A program made the translations under genes and the position numbers. A DNA stretch of 64,000 bases. It comes from 34-65-8 sp963529855 (GTDB lineage Bacteria; Pseudomonadota; Alphaproteobacteria; Sphingomonadales; Sphingomonadaceae). Position 1 is the stretch's first letter. Each line of letters opens with the position of its first letter. This document shows positions 1 through 12,093 of this stretch, piece after piece. The notes under the pieces were generated by a model. The model worked only from the letters and a program-made list of their open reading frames with translations, ran no database searches and was not told where the DNA came from. The stretch lies in assembly GCA_963529855.1 (NCBI GenBank), contig CAURZK010000005.1:124001-188000 (forward strand), in the 5' to 3' direction.

Positions 1-1
1 G

Positions 2-40
2 CCTGCGACCGAAATTCAATCCCGAAAGGCCGTTCGATGA
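2..40 (+). CDS. 3' end of an upstream gene (partial)
   Basis: A reading frame open from the window edge runs for 12 codons and ends in a TGA at 38-40 that overlaps the metF start codon by four bases (ATGA). The last residues read IQSRKAVR. In related alphaproteobacteria an ArsR-type regulator fused to a SAM-dependent methyltransferase often sits directly before metF, and this C-terminus would suit it, but 12 residues cannot prove identity. Confidence 0.45.
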   Translation, partial: PATEIQSRKAVR

Positions 41-966
41 GCCCGACGCTCGACCAGATGCACGAGGCGCGTCGCGCACTCGAAACCCCGCTGTTCTCCG
101 GTCTGCCGGGCGATATCGAGGTCAGCTTCGAATTCTTTCCGCCCAAGAGCGAGAAGATGGAGGCGCAGCTGTGGGACGCAGTGCAGGAGCTTGCTCCGCT
201 CGCGCCGCGCTTCGTTTCGGTCACTTACGGCGCGGGCGGATCGACGCGCGAAAGAACCCACGGCACTGTCGCCCGGATTATTCGCGAGGCACGCATTCCG
301 GCCGCCGCGCACCTCACTTGCGTCGATGCGACCAAGGCGGAAATCCGCGAGGTGGCGGAGCAATACTGGGAAGCCGGTGTGCGCCACATCGTCGCGCTGC
401 GCGGTGACGCGGGCGAGCCGGGCGCGCCCTTCACGCCGCATCCCTATGGTTATGCCAACGCGGCCGAGCTGGTCGCGGGGCTGAAGGAAGTCGCCGACTT
501 CGAAATTTCGGTAGCCGCCTATCCCGAAACGCATCCCGACGCGCGCTGCCCCGAGGCTGACCTCGACAATCTGAAGCGCAAGCTGGACGCAGGGGCGAGC
601 CGCGCGATCACGCAGTTCTTCTTTTCGCCCGAAACTTTCTTTCGCTTCCGCGATGCGGCGGCGCGGGTCGGCATCACCGCGCCGATCGTGCCAGGCATCC
701 TGCCGGTGACCAATGTCGCGCAGGCCCGCAAGTTCGCAGGCGCGTGCGGGGCGGAAATTCCGGCGTGGATGGACGGCCTGTTCGAAGGGCTCGACGAACG
801 TCCGGCCGCGCGTCAGCTTGTCGCCGCGACCGTCGCAGCCGAGCTGTGCCGCCGGCTCTATGCAGGCGGGGTGCGCCAGTTCCACTTCTACACCCTCAAC
901 CGGGCGGATCTCGCCTACGCGATCTGCCACATGCTCGGGATGCGCCCGAAGGAGACGGCGGCATGA
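37..966 (+). CDS. metF: methylenetetrahydrofolate reductase
   Basis: Reduces 5,10-methylenetetrahydrofolate to 5-methyltetrahydrofolate with NAD(P)H and FAD, giving the methyl donor for MetH in the cytoplasm. The 309-residue protein has the family length and a single TIM-barrel domain. The N-terminal SFEFFPPK motif is at residues 30-37, with the conserved acidic Glu at 32, followed by VTYGAGGS, and the C-terminal FHFYTLNR signature lies near residues 287-294. It overlaps the upstream frame and the downstream metH N-terminal gene, each by ATGA, so it is the middle of a methionine operon. Confidence 0.95.
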   Translation: MSPTLDQMHEARRALETPLFSGLPGDIEVSFEFFPPKSEKMEAQLWDAVQELAPLAPRFVSVTYGAGGSTRERTHGTVARIIREARIPAAAHLTCVDATKAEIREVAEQYWEAGVRHIVALRGDAGEPGAPFTPHPYGYANAAELVAGLKEVADFEISVAAYPETHPDARCPEADLDNLKRKLDAGASRAITQFFFSPETFFRFRDAAARVGITAPIVPGILPVTNVAQARKFAGACGAEIPAWMDGLFEGLDERPAARQLVAATVAAELCRRLYAGGVRQFHFYTLNRADLAYAICHMLGMRPKETAA

Positions 967-2008
967 GCGCGCGCGAAAAACTGCTGGCCGAGGCGGCGAA
1001 GCGCATCCTGATCAAGGATGGCCCCTATGGCACCGCGATCCAGAATGCGAAGCTGGCGGCGGAAGATTACGCCGGCGACACCGGCCTTGCGCATGACCAG
1101 AAGGGCAACAACGATCTGGTCAACCTGACCCAGCCACAGGTGATCCGCGCGATCTGCGACCAATACATTGCCGCGGGCGCGACCGTGCTTGCCACCAACA
1201 CCTTCAACGCCAACCGGATCAGCCAGGCCGATTACGGTGCGGAACATCTGGTGCGCGAAATCAACATCGCCGCCGCGCACGTGATCCGCGCCGCCGTCGA
1301 CGAAGCGACTGCAAAAGACGGCGTGCCCCGGTTCGTATGCGGCGCGATGGGGCCGACCAACAAGACGCTGTCGTTGTCGCCCAATGTCGAGGACCCGGGT
1401 TACCGCGAAGTCACCTTCGACGAAGTGGTCGAGGTCTACCGCGAACAGGCCGCCGCGCTGGTCGAGGGCGGGTGCGACTTCGTGCTGATCGAAACGGTGT
1501 TCGATACGCTGAACTGCAAGGCTGCGGTGATGGCCGTCAAGTTGCTCGAACGGGAACTTGGCCGCGACGTGCCTTTAATGATCTCGCTCACGCTGACCGA
1601 CCTGTCGGGGCGCAACCTGTCGGGTCACACGGTCGAGGCGTTCTGGCACGCGGTGCGCCATGCGAAACCGGTGACGATCGGGCTGAACTGCTCGTTCGGC
1701 GCCGACCAGCTGCGTCCGCACGTGCAGGTCCTGTCCGATCAGGCGGACACGCTGCTGATGGCCTATCCCAATGCGGGGCTGCCGAACGAACTCGGCGAAT
1801 ACGACGAGCTGCCCGAAACGACCGCATCGCTGGTGCGCCAGTGGGCCGAGGGCGGACGGGTCAATATTCTGGGCGGCTGCTGCGGCAATACCCCCGCGCA
1901 CATCGCAGCGATGGCCCGGGCGGTCGAAGGGATCGCACCGCGCAAGGTGCCGACGATCGCGCCCGCGATGCGTCTCGCCGGTCTTGAACCCTTTATCCTG
2001 GCTGCCTG

Positions 2009-2009
<1 letters not shown>
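963..2009 (+). CDS. metH: methionine synthase, homocysteine-binding subunit (split MetH N-terminal part)
   Basis: This 348-residue protein is the homocysteine S-methyltransferase barrel that forms the first domain of cobalamin-dependent methionine synthase. The zinc ligands are visible as Cys243 in GLNCS and Cys306-Cys307 in GGCCGN. The ATG at 963 overlaps the metF stop (ATGA); an upstream extension of this frame lies inside metF and is not used. It ends at residue 348 and the remaining MetH domains are encoded by the next gene, which begins in a TGATG overlap. The enzyme is therefore made as two polypeptides that must meet to move the methyl group from folate to homocysteine. Split MetH of this layout is known in sphingomonads. 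Confidence 0.92.
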
Positions 2010-4647
<2,638 letters not shown>

Positions 4648-4651
<4 letters not shown>

Positions 4652-5847
4652 CTTTCCGCGTCGATCCGGTCCCCCAGCCGTTTCAACAGGGGCGAGACAA
4701 CCGGGATGGTCAGCATCGTGCTCGCCACCGCCATCAGCAACAGCGCGGTGAAGGCCGTGTTCGTGATCACCTGCTTGTCGAGCAGGATGTTGGCGAAGAT
4801 GATCATGATCAGCGCCTTGGTCTGGAGCAGCCATCCGATCAGGCGGGCCTCGTCCCGGCTCCAGCCCAGCACCCGGCCGGCGACGCGCGCGGCCAGCAGC
4901 TTGCCCGCCACTGCTGCGACCAGCAGCAGCGCGGCAGCGGCGAATACGGCCGGTCCGCCTGTTTCCCACTGGGTCCTGAGGCCCGTGGAAAGGAAGAACA
5001 CCGGCATCATGGTGAGAAGCACGACGTTGCGGAACCGATCCATTGCCTCGTCGCCGAACCAGCGGGCTTCCAGCACTGCACCGGCGAGGAACGCGCCGAC
5101 CATGTAGTGAAGCCCGGACCAGTCGCCCGCCAGCCCGCAGGCGGCCAGCCAGATCAGGCCCACCGGCCAGCGATCCCGTTCGTCGAGCCGCTGCATCAAC
5201 CAGCGCATTGATAGTGCGGCGATGGCGAAGCCGACCAGAAACATGCCCTGGCGCCCTATGCGCTCCCAATCCAGCAGGATCAGCGCCAGGACGCCCCAGA
5301 TCGCAATATCGTCGAGGCTGGCATAGCGCAGCACCCGCTGCCCGAGCGGGCGGCGCAGGATTTCGAGCTTTTCCATCAGCAGGATCAGGATCGGCAGTGC
5401 GGTGACCGCGCAGGCCATGCCAAGGCCGAGAACCACTTGCCAGGTCGCTCCCTCTGCACCGCGCCAGCCGGGCCATTGCAGCAGGATGAGCGCCGCCCCC
5501 GCGCCCATCAGCAACGGCACGCCGAGCGCGAGCCCTGCGGTTATGCCGGTCTCCCGCCGATGCGCCCAGGCGCGGGTCAGGTCCAGTTCGATCCCCGCCA
5601 CCCATACGAACAGCATGACCGCCCACCATGCCACGCCGTTCAGCGCCGTGATGACGTCGGGCTGGAATACGAACGCGTAATAGTCCGGAAACGCCGCACC
5701 CAGCACACCCGGGCCAAGCAGGATACCGCCGACGATCTGCACCACCACCAGCGGCGCCCAGTAATCGGTGCGCAGCACCCGCCATACCAGCCACGGCACG
5801 GCAAAGATTATCAGCAAGGCAATCAGGTACACTTCGGTGATGGTCAC
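4648..5847 (-). CDS. cation:proton antiporter (CPA2/Kef type)
   Basis: An integral inner-membrane protein of about 399 residues with around twelve hydrophobic segments. The polar intramembrane motif YASLDDIAIW is typical of the Na+/H+ exchanger domain of CPA2 antiporters. No RCK/TrkA-N regulatory domain follows the membrane part, so it is a minimal form. I chose the GTG at 5847 (VTITEVYLIALL), because residues upstream in the same frame are low in hydrophobicity and run back into the glycine riboswitch. The transported ion cannot be told from sequence. It converges with metH, sharing four bases at the stops. Confidence 0.85.
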
Positions 5848-6007
5848 GACGTCCCCCCTCGACCTCGCATGGCTAGCCTGCGCGACTTCGATTGCAAGCA
5901 TGCAGACGTATCCGCAGCTAAATCCGTCGGTCCGGCGCATCGGCGATTGACCCGGGCGGCGTATTGGGCAATCGCCGCCGCGTCGCCGGAAGCGATTCCG
6001 GTCTCGC

Positions 6008-6196
6008 TGCGGGAGAGTTCCCTTGCGTGCAAGGGACGCCGAAGGAGCAACCGCCCCGGAATCTCTCAGGCCCACGGACCGTGGCGAGGTATGCGACACT
6101 CTGGAAAGCGTTCCTGCCGATGGCAGGGGCCACCGAAGGGGTAAGCCAAGCGATTTCGCGCGGCCAAGCTCTCAGGTCATCCCGACAGAGGGGGCA
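6008..6196 (+). promoter_or_regulatory. tandem glycine riboswitch
   Basis: Two consecutive glycine aptamers precede gcvT. The first opens with GGGAGAG at 6011, carries GCCGAAGGAGCAA at about 6038-6050 and closes with AATCTCTCAGGC. The second opens with ACTCTGGAAAG near 6098, carries ACCGAAGGGGTAAGCC around 6132-6147 and closes with AAGCTCTCAGGT and GACAGAGGGG. These are the conserved cores of the glycine riboswitch family. Known members upstream of gcv operons turn the genes on when glycine is abundant. Boundaries are approximate. Confidence 0.96.
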
Positions 6197-6230
6197 TGGC
6201 ACAAGGCGCTCCGCCGGGGCGTCGCCATGC
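6194..6230 (+). promoter_or_regulatory. possible expression-platform hairpin of the glycine riboswitch
   Basis: Seven-base perfect arms, GCATGGC at 6194-6200 and GCCATGC at 6224-6230, can form a stem-loop that starts at the end of the second aptamer and stops just before the gcvT ribosome-binding site (GGGAG at 6235-6239). No T-run follows, so if it acts in switching it would work on translation rather than termination. This is an inference from position. Confidence 0.4.
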
Positions 6231-6244
6231 GTTCGGGAGCCGAG

Positions 6245-7384
6245 ATGAGCGACGAAGACCTGCCTGAAACGACCGATCCGCTGCCGCTCGACGCGTGGCA
6301 TCGCGCACGGGGCGCGCGCATGGTGCCATTCGCGGGCTACGAAATGCCGATCCAGTACGCCGGTCCGTCTGGGGGCATCGTTGCCGAGCACGACTGGACC
6401 CGCAATCACGCCGGGCTGTTCGATGTCAGCCACATGGGCCAGCTGCTGCTGTCGGGCGAAGGGCTGGACGCAGCGGTCGAGGCGCTGTTGCCGATCGATC
6501 TCTCGACCCTGAAAGTGGGGCAGCAGCGGTACTCGCTGCTGCTGGATGAGAACGGCGGCGTGCTCGACGACCTGATGGTTTCGCGCTGGCCCGATGCGTT
6601 GTACCTCGTCGTCAATGGCGCGACCAAGTGGGACGACATTGGTCACCTGCGCGAACATCTGCCCGACGAAATCACGTTGCAGCATCTCGACGAGCAGGCT
6701 CTGCTGGCGCTGCAGGGGCCAGAAGCGGTCGTGGCGTTGGCCCGCCATGCCAAGGGCGAACAGCCGCTGGGTGCGCTGACTTTCATGAGGTTCGGCTGGT
6801 TCACCATTGCCGGGCACGATGTCACGATCGCCCGCGCGGGCTACACCGGCGAGGACGGCTTCGAAATCTCGCTCCCCGCCGCAGCGGCAGAGGAAATTGC
6901 CACGCTGTTGTGCAGCGAACCGGAAGTGAAACCGATCGGGCTCGGCGCGCGCGACAGCCTGCGCCTCGAAGCCGGGCTGCCGCTTTATGGTCACGACCTC
7001 TCGCCTGAAACCAGCCCGGTCGAAGCGGGGCTGATCTTCGGTATCAACAAGCGCCGCCGCAGTGAAGGTGGCTATCCGGGCGCCGAGCGGATCAACCGCG
7101 AAATCGCCGAAGGCACTGCGCACAAATGGGTTGGCCTCAGCCTGGACGGACGACTGCCCGCGCGTGAGGGCGCCCCGGTGCACGCGGGCGACGCGCAGGT
7201 CGGCACGGTCACCAGCGGCGGATTTTCGCCCACGCTCGGCCACCCGATCGCAGTTGCTTATGTGGCGAGCGAACATGCCGCCCAGGGCACCACGCTGGAA
7301 ATCGAGGTTCGCGGCAAACGCCTGCCTGCGCGCGTCGTGCCGATGCCTTTCGTACCCCACAACTACTACCGCGGAGACAAGTGA
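6245..7384 (+). CDS. gcvT: glycine cleavage system T protein (aminomethyltransferase)
   Basis: Transfers the methylene carbon from the aminomethyl-lipoyl group of GcvH to tetrahydrofolate and releases ammonia. The 379-residue protein begins MSDEDLPETTDPLPL and has the family core: VPFAGYEMPIQY, the FDVSHMGQ motif, and GYTGEDGFEIS in the middle. The C-terminus PMPFVPHNYYRGDK is conserved in length and position. The ATG at 6245 has GGGAG five bases upstream; longer upstream frames run through the riboswitch. It shares one base (TGATG) with gcvH. Confidence 0.96.
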   Translation: MSDEDLPETTDPLPLDAWHRARGARMVPFAGYEMPIQYAGPSGGIVAEHDWTRNHAGLFDVSHMGQLLLSGEGLDAAVEALLPIDLSTLKVGQQRYSLLLDENGGVLDDLMVSRWPDALYLVVNGATKWDDIGHLREHLPDEITLQHLDEQALLALQGPEAVVALARHAKGEQPLGALTFMRFGWFTIAGHDVTIARAGYTGEDGFEISLPAAAAEEIATLLCSEPEVKPIGLGARDSLRLEAGLPLYGHDLSPETSPVEAGLIFGINKRRRSEGGYPGAERINREIAEGTAHKWVGLSLDGRLPAREGAPVHAGDAQVGTVTSGGFSPTLGHPIAVAYVASEHAAQGTTLEIEVRGKRLPARVVPMPFVPHNYYRGDK

Positions 7385-7755
7385 TGGCCCGATATTTCAC
7401 CGACGAGCATGAATGGATCGACGTCGATGGCGATATCGCCACGGTCGGCATCACCGATTACGCGCAGGGCCAGCTGGGCGACATCGTGTTCGTCGAACTG
7501 CCGCAGCCCGGCACCCAGGTGCAGAAGGGCAAGGACGCCGCCGTGGTTGAGAGCGTCAAGGCCGCCAGCGACGTCTATGCCCCGATCACCGGCGAAGTCG
7601 TAGAAGCGAACGATGCGCTGGAAGGCGACCCGGCGCTGGTCAATACCGCACCCGAGGGCGAAGGCTGGTTCTTCAAGATGGCGATCGCCGACAAGGGCGA
7701 ACTCGAAGGCCTGATGGACGCGGCCGCGTACCAGAGCTTCTGCGACTCGCTGTGA
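7384..7755 (+). CDS. gcvH: glycine cleavage system H protein
   Basis: A 123-residue lipoyl carrier that shuttles the aminomethyl intermediate between GcvP, GcvT and the L protein. The lipoylation site is Lys59 in VVESVKAASDVYAPI, a near-perfect family motif. The N-terminus ARYFTDEHEWI is also diagnostic. I use the ATG at 7384, which overlaps the gcvT stop (TGATG); a GTG one codon earlier is possible. Confidence 0.97.
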   Translation: MARYFTDEHEWIDVDGDIATVGITDYAQGQLGDIVFVELPQPGTQVQKGKDAAVVESVKAASDVYAPITGEVVEANDALEGDPALVNTAPEGEGWFFKMAIADKGELEGLMDAAAYQSFCDSL

Positions 7756-7762
7756 CGATCAC

Positions 7763-7787
7763 TCCCCTCCCGTTCGCGGGAGGGGGC
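7763..7787. repeat. GC-rich intergenic hairpin between gcvH and gcvPA
   Basis: CCCCTCCCG (7764-7772) and CGGGAGGGG (7777-7785) form a perfect nine-base stem with a TTCG loop. No T-run follows, so it is not a classic terminator. CCCTCCC...GGGAGGG intergenic palindromes are frequent in sphingomonad genomes. Here the element may stabilise the gcvH mRNA end or set the ratio of H protein to P protein. Confidence 0.6.
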
Positions 7788-7799
7788 CTGGAGTAATTC

Positions 7800-9161
7800 A
7801 TGCGCTATCTCCCCCTGACCGATGCCGATCGCGGCGAAATGCTTGCGAAGATCGGCGCCAGCTCGATCGATGACCTGTTCGTCGATGTTCCTGCCGAGGC
7901 GCGCCTCGCCGGCCCGATCGAAGGGCTGCCGCTGCATCAGAGCGAGATGGCGGTCGAACGCCATATGCGCGCGCTGTCCAACAAGAACCTGGCGGCCGGC
8001 GACGCGCCGTTCTTCTGCGGGGCAGGGGCCTATCGCCACCACGTGCCCGCCACTGTCGACCACGTGATCCAGCGCGGCGAATTCCTGACTGCCTACACGC
8101 CCTACCAGCCGGAAATCGCGCAGGGCACGCTGCAGATGCTGTTCGAGTTCCAGACGCAGGTTGCGCGGCTTTACGGCTGCGCGGTCGCCAATGCATCGAT
8201 GTACGACGGTTCGACTGCGTGCTGGGAAGCAGTCGCGATGGCTGCGCGGGTGACACGGCGCAAGCGCGTGGTCCTGTCGGGCGGCTTGCACCCGCACTAT
8301 GCCGAAGTCGTCCGCACCATGGCCAAGTTCACCGAGGACGAGATCGCCGATGCTCTGCCTGCGATGCAGGGCACGCCCGACAATGCAGGGCTGATCGCCC
8401 GGATCGACGACCAGACCAGCTGCGTCGTGGTCCAGTATCCCGACATCCTCGGCCGCATTCCCGATCTGGCGGAGATCGCCGAAGCCGCGCATGCGAAAGG
8501 CGCGCTGCTGATCGCTGTGAATACCGAACCGGTGGCGCTGGGCGCGATCAAGTCACCCGGCGAGCTGGGCGCGGATATCGTGGTGGGCGAAGGGCAGTCG
8601 ATCGGCGTCGGCCTGCAATTCGGCGGCCCCTATCTCGGCCTGTTCGCGGTGCGCGACGCCAAGCACGTTCGCCAGATGCCGGGCCGGCTGTGCGGCGAAA
8701 CACAGGATGCGGAAGGCAAGCGCGGCTTCGTGCTGACGCTCTCGACCCGCGAGCAACATATCCGGCGCGAGAAGGCGACCAGCAACATCTGCACGAATTC
8801 GGGCCTGTGCGCGCTGGCGTTCAGCGTCCACATGACCCTGCTCGGCGAGGAAGGGCTGCGGCGCCTCGCAGCGGTGAACCACGCGCTGGCGCAAAAGGCG
8901 GCGGACCGGCTGGCCAGGGTTCCGAGCGTCACCGTGCTCAACGACACGTTCTTCAACGAATTTACCCTGCGTATCGGTCAGGACGCGCGCACGGTTGTGC
9001 GCACGCTCGCGGACAAGGGCATTCTCGCCGGGGTCTCGCTCGGCCGGCTCTATCCCCACGCCGATGCGTTGGCCGATGGCCTGCTGGTCGCGGTGACGGA
9101 AACGACAACCGAGGACGATATCGAAACCTTTGCCCAGGCTCTGCAGGAGGTGCTGGCATGA
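7800..9161 (+). CDS. gcvPA: glycine dehydrogenase (decarboxylating) subunit 1
   Basis: N-terminal half of the P protein as a separate 453-residue polypeptide. With GcvPB it forms the PLP enzyme that decarboxylates glycine and loads the aminomethyl group on GcvH. The sequence has the GcvPA landmarks: FCGAGAYRHHVPATVDHV near the N-terminus, FLTAYTPYQPEIAQGTLQ, and TSNICTNSGLCALAF in the second half. The ATG at 7800 follows the hairpin by about a dozen bases. The stop overlaps the gcvPB start by ATGA. Confidence 0.96.
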   Translation: MRYLPLTDADRGEMLAKIGASSIDDLFVDVPAEARLAGPIEGLPLHQSEMAVERHMRALSNKNLAAGDAPFFCGAGAYRHHVPATVDHVIQRGEFLTAYTPYQPEIAQGTLQMLFEFQTQVARLYGCAVANASMYDGSTACWEAVAMAARVTRRKRVVLSGGLHPHYAEVVRTMAKFTEDEIADALPAMQGTPDNAGLIARIDDQTSCVVVQYPDILGRIPDLAEIAEAAHAKGALLIAVNTEPVALGAIKSPGELGADIVVGEGQSIGVGLQFGGPYLGLFAVRDAKHVRQMPGRLCGETQDAEGKRGFVLTLSTREQHIRREKATSNICTNSGLCALAFSVHMTLLGEEGLRRLAAVNHALAQKAADRLARVPSVTVLNDTFFNEFTLRIGQDARTVVRTLADKGILAGVSLGRLYPHADALADGLLVAVTETTTEDDIETFAQALQEVLA

Positions 9162-10768
9162 ACGCGCCCAACAAGTCCGGGTGGAAGCCCGAAATGACCG
9201 CCAGCGACGACGGCATGCACTCCGGCCCTGCCACCGTGACCGGCAACCGTGCATTGATGCTGGAAGAACCACTGCTGTTCGAAATCGGCACGACGACGAC
9301 CACCGGCGTGGACCTGCCCGAAGTCGATGTTTCGGCTGCAAGCCGCCTCGGCCGTTTTGCGCGCAACGAACCGATCGGCCTTGCAGGCCTGTCGGAGCCG
9401 GAAACGGTCCGGCATTATACCCGCCTCAGCCGGCAGAACTACGCCATCGATCTTGGCCTGTTCCCGCTCGGCAGCTGCACGATGAAGCATAACCCGCGCC
9501 TCAATGAAAAGGTCGCGCGGATGCCGGGTTTTGCCGACGTCCACCCGCTCCAGCCGGTTTCCACCGTGCGCGGCGCGCTGGAAGTCGTGAACGAACTCGC
9601 CTTCTGGCTCCTCGAGCTTACCGGCATGCACGGCGTCGCGATGAGTCCCAAGGCGGGCGCGCACGGCGAACTGTGCGGCATCCTGTGCATTCGTGCGGCA
9701 CTCGAAGCGCGCGGCGATGCGCGCGAAGTGATCTTGGTGCCCGAAAGCGCGCATGGCACGAACCCTGCCACCGCTGCCTTTGCCGGCTACCGGGTCGAGG
9801 ACATCCCTGCGACCAGGGATGGGCGCGTCGATCTGGAAGCGTTGAAGGCGCGCCTGGGCCCCGATGTCGCGGGCGTGATGATCACCAATCCGAACACCTG
9901 CGGCCTGTTCGAGCCCGACATGAAGGCGATTTCCGACGCGGTCCATGCCGCGGGGGGCTTCGTCTATTGCGATGGGGCGAACTTCAACGCCATCGTCGGC
10001 AAGGTGCGCCCCGGCGACCTCGGCGTCGATGCCATGCACATCAACCTTCACAAGACCTTCTCCACCCCGCATGGCGGCGGCGGACCAGGTTCAGGCCCGG
10101 TTGTGCTGTCGGAGGCGCTGAGCCCGTTCGGTCCGCTGCCGTTCACTGCCCGGATGAAGGACGGTACTGTCCATCTGGTCGAGGAAGAGAACGCGGCAGA
10201 GTTCGACCACGTCCAGGCATTTGGCCGGATGACCGCGTTCCACGGTCAGATGGGCATGTTCACCCGCGCGCTGACCTATATCCTCAGCCACGGCGCCGAT
10301 GGCCTGAAACAGGTTGCCGAAGATGCGGTGCTGAACGCCAACTACATCCTGCGCAGCCTCGAGGACCTGCTCGATGCGCCGTTCGGACACAGCGGCCCGT
10401 GCATGCACGAAGCGCTGTTCAGCGATGCCGGGTTTGGTGGCGGGCTGTCGACGCTCGATCTCGCCAAGTCGCTGATCGACGAGGGGTATCACCCCATGAC
10501 GATGTATTTCCCGCTGGTGGTCCACGGTGCGATGCTGATCGAACCGACCGAAACGGAAAGCAAGGCAGGGCTCGACCAGTTCATCGCCGCGCTGCGCGGC
10601 GTGGCCGAACGGGCCAAGGCGGGCGATGCGGCGATGAAATCGGCGCCTTACTATGCCCCGCGTCGCCGGCTCGACGAAACGCTGGCAGCGCGCAAGCCTG
10701 TGCTTGCCTGGCGGGAACCCGCCGCCCCTGCCGGAACCCCGACCATGAGCGAGCAGGGCGGAAGCTAG
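9158..10768 (+). CDS. gcvPB: glycine dehydrogenase (decarboxylating) subunit 2
   Basis: The 536-residue catalytic half of the P protein. The PLP-binding lysine is Lys299 in INLHKTFSTPHGGGGPG. Other family marks are LGLFPLGSCTMKHNP and KAGAHGELCG. The ATG at 9158 overlaps the gcvPA stop (ATGA); upstream sequence in the same frame lies antiparallel to nothing useful and within gcvPA. The 30-residue N-terminal stretch before ALMLEEPLLFE is polar and variable. It ends the gcvTHPAPB operon and faces the flippase gene tail to tail. Confidence 0.96.
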   Translation: MNAPNKSGWKPEMTASDDGMHSGPATVTGNRALMLEEPLLFEIGTTTTTGVDLPEVDVSAASRLGRFARNEPIGLAGLSEPETVRHYTRLSRQNYAIDLGLFPLGSCTMKHNPRLNEKVARMPGFADVHPLQPVSTVRGALEVVNELAFWLLELTGMHGVAMSPKAGAHGELCGILCIRAALEARGDAREVILVPESAHGTNPATAAFAGYRVEDIPATRDGRVDLEALKARLGPDVAGVMITNPNTCGLFEPDMKAISDAVHAAGGFVYCDGANFNAIVGKVRPGDLGVDAMHINLHKTFSTPHGGGGPGSGPVVLSEALSPFGPLPFTARMKDGTVHLVEEENAAEFDHVQAFGRMTAFHGQMGMFTRALTYILSHGADGLKQVAEDAVLNANYILRSLEDLLDAPFGHSGPCMHEALFSDAGFGGGLSTLDLAKSLIDEGYHPMTMYFPLVVHGAMLIEPTETESKAGLDQFIAALRGVAERAKAGDAAMKSAPYYAPRRRLDETLAARKPVLAWREPAAPAGTPTMSEQGGS

Positions 10769-10811
10769 CGGCGCCGCCCCCGCACCCTGGGCAACGCACG
10801 GCAGCCGGGTA

Positions 10812-12077
10812 TCAATTGCGCGAACCCGGCGGCCGTTCGACCGTGATCCGGATCTGCTGGAGCGAGATGATCGCGACCCAGAATCCGATCACTGCCAGTG
10901 CACTCGACCCAAGCACGGTGAAGGCTGCCCCCTTGAGGCCATTCCAGCCCATGGCCACCTCCAGCAGCGCAAGGGCCATGATGGTCGGCACCGCGCGCAC
11001 GATGAATGCCGTGCCGGCCTTGCCCGCCGAAACGAGCAGGGATTCAAGGCTCGCACCGACCAGCTCGATCGCGCCGGCGATGGCCAGTATGACCATGGCC
11101 CAGTAAACCACGCCGAATTCCGGCCCGGCGATCGCTTCCAGCCCCCAACGACCGAACAGCAATGCGACGAGCACTGCGATGGCGCCGCCGACCAGGGCGA
11201 TATTGGCCATGCGCCGGGCTATGTCGTGCGCCGCGTCCTGCGCATGCACCAGTTCTGGATAGATCGCCTTGGACACGGTCTGCGCCAGCTGAACCAATGC
11301 CTGGCCAAGCTGCGAGGCGACGCGGAAGCCGCCCGCGAAACCTTCCCCCCCGATGGCGCCGACGAGCAGGATCATCACCTGCTTGCCGCCCACGGTCAGG
11401 CTGCCGCTCATGTTGGTCGACCAGACGAACTGCCAGGCACCCGGGTGATCGCGCGGTAGCCGGAACAGGCTGATCTGGGAAAAATCGGGCCGTTCGTGCC
11501 ACGCGGCCACTGCCCACAGCGCGATCGCCACCGCCACCTCTGCTGCTGCCCAGGCGAGGATGAAGCCGAGGACGGTTGGCATATAAATCGCCGCCAGCAC
11601 CGCGCCTGCCGCCCGAATGATCGGCTGGACCGCCTCCGCCGCAGTGGCGCGCCCGAACTGGAAGCGCAGGCGCAGCAGGCCCGTGGGCGTGGAACGCATG
11701 GCGAGAAGCGAGACGACGCAGAACCAGAACGCCACCCACAACAGGTCGTCCGGCAGCGGCAGCCAGTATTGCGCGCTCCACACCAGCGCAGCCGCCATCA
11801 CGGTGCCGAGAATAACGCTGAGGAAATCGAGCGCGATCGCGAACCCGGTCGCCTCACCCGGCCCGTCGCTGCCCGCACCCCAGCGCACGACGAACTGCCA
11901 GGTCTGGAAATTGGCAAGCCCTGTGACGGTCTGCCCCAGCGCCACGATCAGCGCGAAATATCCGAACTGGTCGAGCCCCAGCGTGCGCGTGGCGAGTGCG
12001 AGGTAAACGAGGCTCAGCACCGCGTTGACCGCGCGGCCGCTGAGCAGCCAGCCGATATTGCGCATCAGGCGGCGCAT
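10812..12077 (-). CDS. polysaccharide/oligosaccharide flippase-like membrane protein
   Basis: A 421-residue integral membrane protein with about twelve to fourteen hydrophobic stretches and the N-terminal pattern of the polysaccharide biosynthesis (Wzx/MATE-like) family: NIGWLLSGRAVNAVLSLVYLA, then FGYFALIVAL. Such proteins flip lipid-linked sugars across the inner membrane. It begins 16 bases after the nucleotidyltransferase gene and is probably co-transcribed with it. An internal ATG at 12065 (MRNIGWLL) is an equally plausible start. No glycosyltransferase or polymerase is nearby, so the substrate is unknown. Confidence 0.75.
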   Translation of the reverse strand: MRRLMRNIGWLLSGRAVNAVLSLVYLALATRTLGLDQFGYFALIVALGQTVTGLANFQTWQFVVRWGAGSDGPGEATGFAIALDFLSVILGTVMAAALVWSAQYWLPLPDDLLWVAFWFCVVSLLAMRSTPTGLLRLRFQFGRATAAEAVQPIIRAAGAVLAAIYMPTVLGFILAWAAAEVAVAIALWAVAAWHERPDFSQISLFRLPRDHPGAWQFVWSTNMSGSLTVGGKQVMILLVGAIGGEGFAGGFRVASQLGQALVQLAQTVSKAIYPELVHAQDAAHDIARRMANIALVGGAIAVLVALLFGRWGLEAIAGPEFGVVYWAMVILAIAGAIELVGASLESLLVSAGKAGTAFIVRAVPTIMALALLEVAMGWNGLKGAAFTVLGSSALAVIGFWVAIISLQQIRITVERPPGSRN

Positions 12078-12093
12078 GGCGCGTCGCGGGGCC

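Noticed and set aside
5880..6099. Extended N-terminus of the antiporter into the riboswitch region
   Set aside because: The extra 84 residues are not hydrophobic and overlap the conserved aptamers; the GTG at 5847 starts the first membrane helix.
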